A DNA stretch of 6,438 bases from an uncultured Collinsella sp. (GTDB lineage Bacteria > Actinomycetota > Coriobacteriia > Coriobacteriales > Coriobacteriaceae): positions 1-6,438 of the forward strand of contig UQXT01000106.1 in the NCBI GenBank assembly GCA_900545075.1, given 5' to 3'. Below the pieces are notes generated by a model that saw only the letters and a list, made by a program, of their open reading frames with translations, did no database searches and was not told where the DNA came from. This document shows positions 4,096 through 6,438 of the stretch, in pieces; within the stretch, counting starts at the first letter, position 1, and every line of letters begins with the position of its first letter. The position numbers and the translations under genes were made by a program.

Positions 4096-6333
4096 TTAGT
4101 CAAACAAGCTCGGCATGTCGTTTTCTTTCATAAGGGCACCGGCGGAGGGGAGGCTCTGCGTGGTGAACTTCTCGGCGGAGACGCCGGCGCCAAGAATCTC
4201 CTCGGTTGTGCCGACGGTGGTGACCGAGCGGCCCTTCTTGGCGGTAAAGGCCTGGACGCCCTGCGTGTTAGTGGTCGTCTTGGTCTTGAGCAGCGACGTG
4301 TTGAAGTTCATCAGGCGGTAGTCGCTCGAGACCAGTGCGATGTCGCGATCTTCCTTGAGCACCTGGGCATACAGCAGCTTGCTGCCGCCGTAGATGGCGT
4401 TCTTAAGGCGCTTGCGGTTGGTCTTGGTAACATATCCGGCAAGTGCGACACGCACCGCGCGGCCGTTTTCAAAGACAAACAGCACGTCGGCCCTGTAGTC
4501 CTCGGGGTCGATGACCCAGATCACGCTCTCGTCGGGTTCCATCTCAAGATCGGTCGGCAGGTACGAGCCCAGCTGGGCCGACTTGGTGTCCTCAAATGCC
4601 GCAACCTTGCACTTGTACACCTGGCTCTTGTTGGTAAAGACCAGCAGCTCGTGCGTGTTGGAGGACGGGAACTCGATAAAGGGCTTATCGCCGTCCTTGT
4701 ACTTGAGCGTGGTCGCCTTCTTGAGCACGCGGTCGGTCATCTTCTTGAGGTAGCCCTCGCGCGAGAGCATGATGGTAACCGGATACTCCTCGACTTCGGG
4801 TTCCAGGCTTACCTCGACGACCTCGTGGGGCTCGATCCTGCCCGTGCGGCGCGGCATCACGTACTTCTTGTTGACCGCGGCCAGCTCGTCGCTGATGACC
4901 TTCTTGATGTTCTCCTCGCTGGAGAGGATCTCCTCAAGCTCGGCAATCTCGCCCTCAAGCTTGGCAATGTCCTTGGTGCGGTTGAGGATGTACTCCTCGT
5001 TGATGTTGCGGAGCTTAAGCTCGGCAACAAACTCGGCCTGGGTTTCGTCGATGTCGAAACCCTTCATAAGGTTGGGCACGACCTCGGCTTCGAGCTTGGT
5101 GCCGCGGATGATGGCGATGGCCTTGTCGATGTCGAGCAGGATTGCCTTAAGGCCGTGCAGCAGGTGCAGGCGCTCGGACTTTTTGCCCAGGTCAAAGTTA
5201 ATGCGGCGACGCGTGGACTCAATACGCCACTTGACCCACTCGTGCAGGATCTGACGCACGCCCATAACGCGAGGGTAACCATCGACCAACACGTTGAAGT
5301 TGCACGAGAACGAATCCTGCAGCGTGGTCGAGCGATAGAGCTTGGCCATGAGCTTGTCGGGGTCGACGCCGCGCTTAAGGTCGATGGCGATGCGCAAGCC
5401 CGAGAGGTCGGTTTCGTCGCGGATGTCAGCGATCTCCTTGACCTTGCCCTCTTTGGAGAGCTTGACGATGCGCTCGATGATGACATCGGTCTTGGTGGTG
5501 TAGGGGATCTCGTAGACCTCGATAATGCGCTCTTCGGGAATCCAGCGCCAGCGGGAGCGGATCTGGAAGCTGCCAAGGCCGGTCTCGATAATCTTTTCCA
5601 TCTCCTCGCGGCGGTAGATAATCTCGCCGCCGGTCGAGAAGTCGGGCATGGGCATGTACTCGAGCAGATCGCAGTCGGGGTCCTTGAGGTAGTGCATCGT
5701 GGCGGTGCAGACCTCGTTGAGGTTGAAACCACAGATGTCAGACGCCATGGCGACGCCGATGCCCTTATTGGCCGAGACGAGGATGTTGGGGAAGGTGGTG
5801 GGCAACAGACGCGGCTCCTTCATGGCGCCGTCGTAGCTGTCGACGAAGTCGACCGGGTCCTTGTCGATGTCCTTAAAGATCTCGGCGCTGATGGGGGAGA
5901 GCTTGGCCTCGGTGTAACGCGAAGCGGCGTAGCTCAAGTCGCCCGAATAATACTTGCCAAAGTTGCCCTTCGACTCTACGAAGGGGGCAAGCAGCGCTTC
6001 GTTGCCGGTGGCCAGGCGCACCATCGTCTCGTAGATCGCGGCATCGCCGTGCGGGTTGAGCTTCATGGTCTGACCCACGATGTTGGCGGATTTGGTGCGG
6101 TTGCCGTTCAGTAGGCCCATCTTGTACATGGTGTACAGCAGCTTGCGGTGGGAGGGCTTGAACCCGTCGATCTCCGGAATGGCCCGGGAGACGATGACGC
6201 TCATGGCATAGGGCATATAGTTCTCGTCCAGCGTCCGGGTGATGGGCTGCTCCACCACCGTGCCCCGCAGGCCCATCACATTGGGGTCCGCCGGCCGGTG
6301 GACGGTTTTCGGTTCTGTTTTCTTCTTTGCCAT
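4096..6333 (-). CDS. Type IIA topoisomerase subunit A, divergent GyrA/ParC paralogue
   Basis: This is a 745-residue DNA-cleaving subunit. The winged-helix domain spans about 30-160 (YAMSVIVSRAIPEIDGFKP, NPHGDAAIYETMVRL), with catalytic Tyr140 in SRYTE. Tower residues follow (LLPTTFPNILVSANKGIGVAMAS; Ile192 aligns with E. coli GyrA Ile174), then the coiled-coil gate (about 345-500; IAKLEGEIAELEEIL). A shortened C-terminal region (about 510-740) resembles a degenerate GyrA propeller; I see no QRRGGRG GyrA box, so gyrase-type supercoiling is doubtful. The position of E. coli GyrA Ser83 is Ala98, and KYHPHGD is KLNPHGD. Clostridia and related gut bacteria carry such a second GyrA-like protein of about 740 residues, usually beside a GyrB-like partner, which would lie beyond 6438 if present. 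The start at 6333 is preceded by AAAGGA (6350-6345), partly pairable with TTCCT just before the ATG. Codons 1-50 use CGG arginine codons exclusively, unlike the rest (see findings). Family is certain; exact role (decatenation or relaxation) is inferred. Confidence 0.95.
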   Translation of the reverse strand: MAKKKTEPKTVHRPADPNVMGLRGTVVEQPITRTLDENYMPYAMSVIVSRAIPEIDGFKPSHRKLLYTMYKMGLLNGNRTKSANIVGQTMKLNPHGDAAIYETMVRLATGNEALLAPFVESKGNFGKYYSGDLSYAASRYTEAKLSPISAEIFKDIDKDPVDFVDSYDGAMKEPRLLPTTFPNILVSANKGIGVAMASDICGFNLNEVCTATMHYLKDPDCDLLEYMPMPDFSTGGEIIYRREEMEKIIETGLGSFQIRSRWRWIPEERIIEVYEIPYTTKTDVIIERIVKLSKEGKVKEIADIRDETDLSGLRIAIDLKRGVDPDKLMAKLYRSTTLQDSFSCNFNVLVDGYPRVMGVRQILHEWVKWRIESTRRRINFDLGKKSERLHLLHGLKAILLDIDKAIAIIRGTKLEAEVVPNLMKGFDIDETQAEFVAELKLRNINEEYILNRTKDIAKLEGEIAELEEILSSEENIKKVISDELAAVNKKYVMPRRTGRIEPHEVVEVSLEPEVEEYPVTIMLSREGYLKKMTDRVLKKATTLKYKDGDKPFIEFPSSNTHELLVFTNKSQVYKCKVAAFEDTKSAQLGSYLPTDLEMEPDESVIWVIDPEDYRADVLFVFENGRAVRVALAGYVTKTNRKRLKNAIYGGSKLLYAQVLKEDRDIALVSSDYRLMNFNTSLLKTKTTTNTQGVQAFTAKKGRSVTTVGTTEEILGAGVSAEKFTTQSLPSAGALMKENDMPSLFD

Positions 6334-6385
6334 AGGAAACGGGTTCCTTTCGTTGTGGGGTTATTGTCAGGGGCCGCCGCGCATC

Positions 6386-6415
6386 CGTAGGGGCGAGCCT
6401 CTGTCCGCCCCTACG
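6386..6415. repeat. Short GC-rich dyad repeat (REP-like) upstream of the topoisomerase gene
   Basis: CGTAGGGGCG (6386-6395) and CGCCCCTACG (6406-6415) are perfect complements around a 10-base spacer. Palindromes of the TAGGGGCG...CGCCCCTA type are, as I recall, abundant intergenic repeats in Oscillospiraceae-like Clostridia. No T-tract follows. The remaining bases of 6334-6438 contain the RBS and leader of the topoisomerase gene and no other gene I can support. Confidence 0.7.
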
Positions 6416-6438
6416 CACCTTAGTTATCGTTCATTCCA

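Noticed and set aside
5064..5732. 222-codon open frame on the minus strand in another frame
   Set aside because: It is a Ser/Arg/Pro-rich out-of-frame shadow of the topoisomerase gene with no RBS.
4651..6114. Open frame of 487 codons on the plus strand, antisense to the topoisomerase gene
   Set aside because: Its protein is rich in repeated Leu/Val/Asp/Gly without family motifs, as expected from the complement of GC-rich codons. The opposite strand encodes an unmistakable GyrA-family protein.
6386..6415. Terminator of a gene right of the window
   Set aside because: The stem is GC-rich but no T-run follows on either strand; a dispersed repeat is more likely.

Overview
The window looks like chromosomal DNA of a high-GC, strictly anaerobic, gut-type bacterium. 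Protein style and gene content suggest Coriobacteriia (Collinsella-like), but Oscillospiraceae-like Clostridia are also possible. No rRNA or other taxonomic marker is present, so this is an inference. I see no CRISPR array, no tRNA and no recognisable transposase.

Layout. Bases 1-368 hold a perfect 19-bp inverted repeat followed by a broken remnant of an AAA ATPase of the DUF4143 type. Bases 369-809 (minus strand) encode a MerR-family regulator with a cysteine at residue 52. A 105-bp divergent intergenic region (810-914) carries a MerR-type promoter/operator with a 19-bp spacer. From it runs a plus-strand cassette: an iron-sulfur-flavoprotein-like oxidoreductase (915-1454), a carboxymuconolactone decarboxylase/cupin fusion (1516-2280) and an alpha/beta hydrolase with a cysteine nucleophile (2283-3254). 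After a 145-bp gap with a hairpin comes a second, related flavoprotein (3400-3930). Between this gene and the minus-strand gene on its right lies a strong bidirectional terminator (3999-4054). The right 2.2 kb encode a GyrA/ParC-family type IIA topoisomerase subunit (4096-6333, minus strand) that differs from housekeeping GyrA. Upstream of it is a short GC-rich dyad (6386-6415).

How it may work together. The regulator, operator and three plus-strand genes look like one stress-responsive detoxification or redox unit. A thiol- or electrophile-sensing MerR protein would switch on a flavin/Fe-S reductase, a small-molecule CMD/cupin enzyme and a hydrolase. The substrate cannot be read from the sequence. 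The second flavoprotein may be a separately transcribed helper.

The most unusual observation is at the right end. The first roughly 50-60 codons of the topoisomerase gene use arginine codon CGG exclusively, while the remaining roughly 685 codons never use it. This suggests that the gene is a recombinant mosaic or that the assembly is chimeric there.
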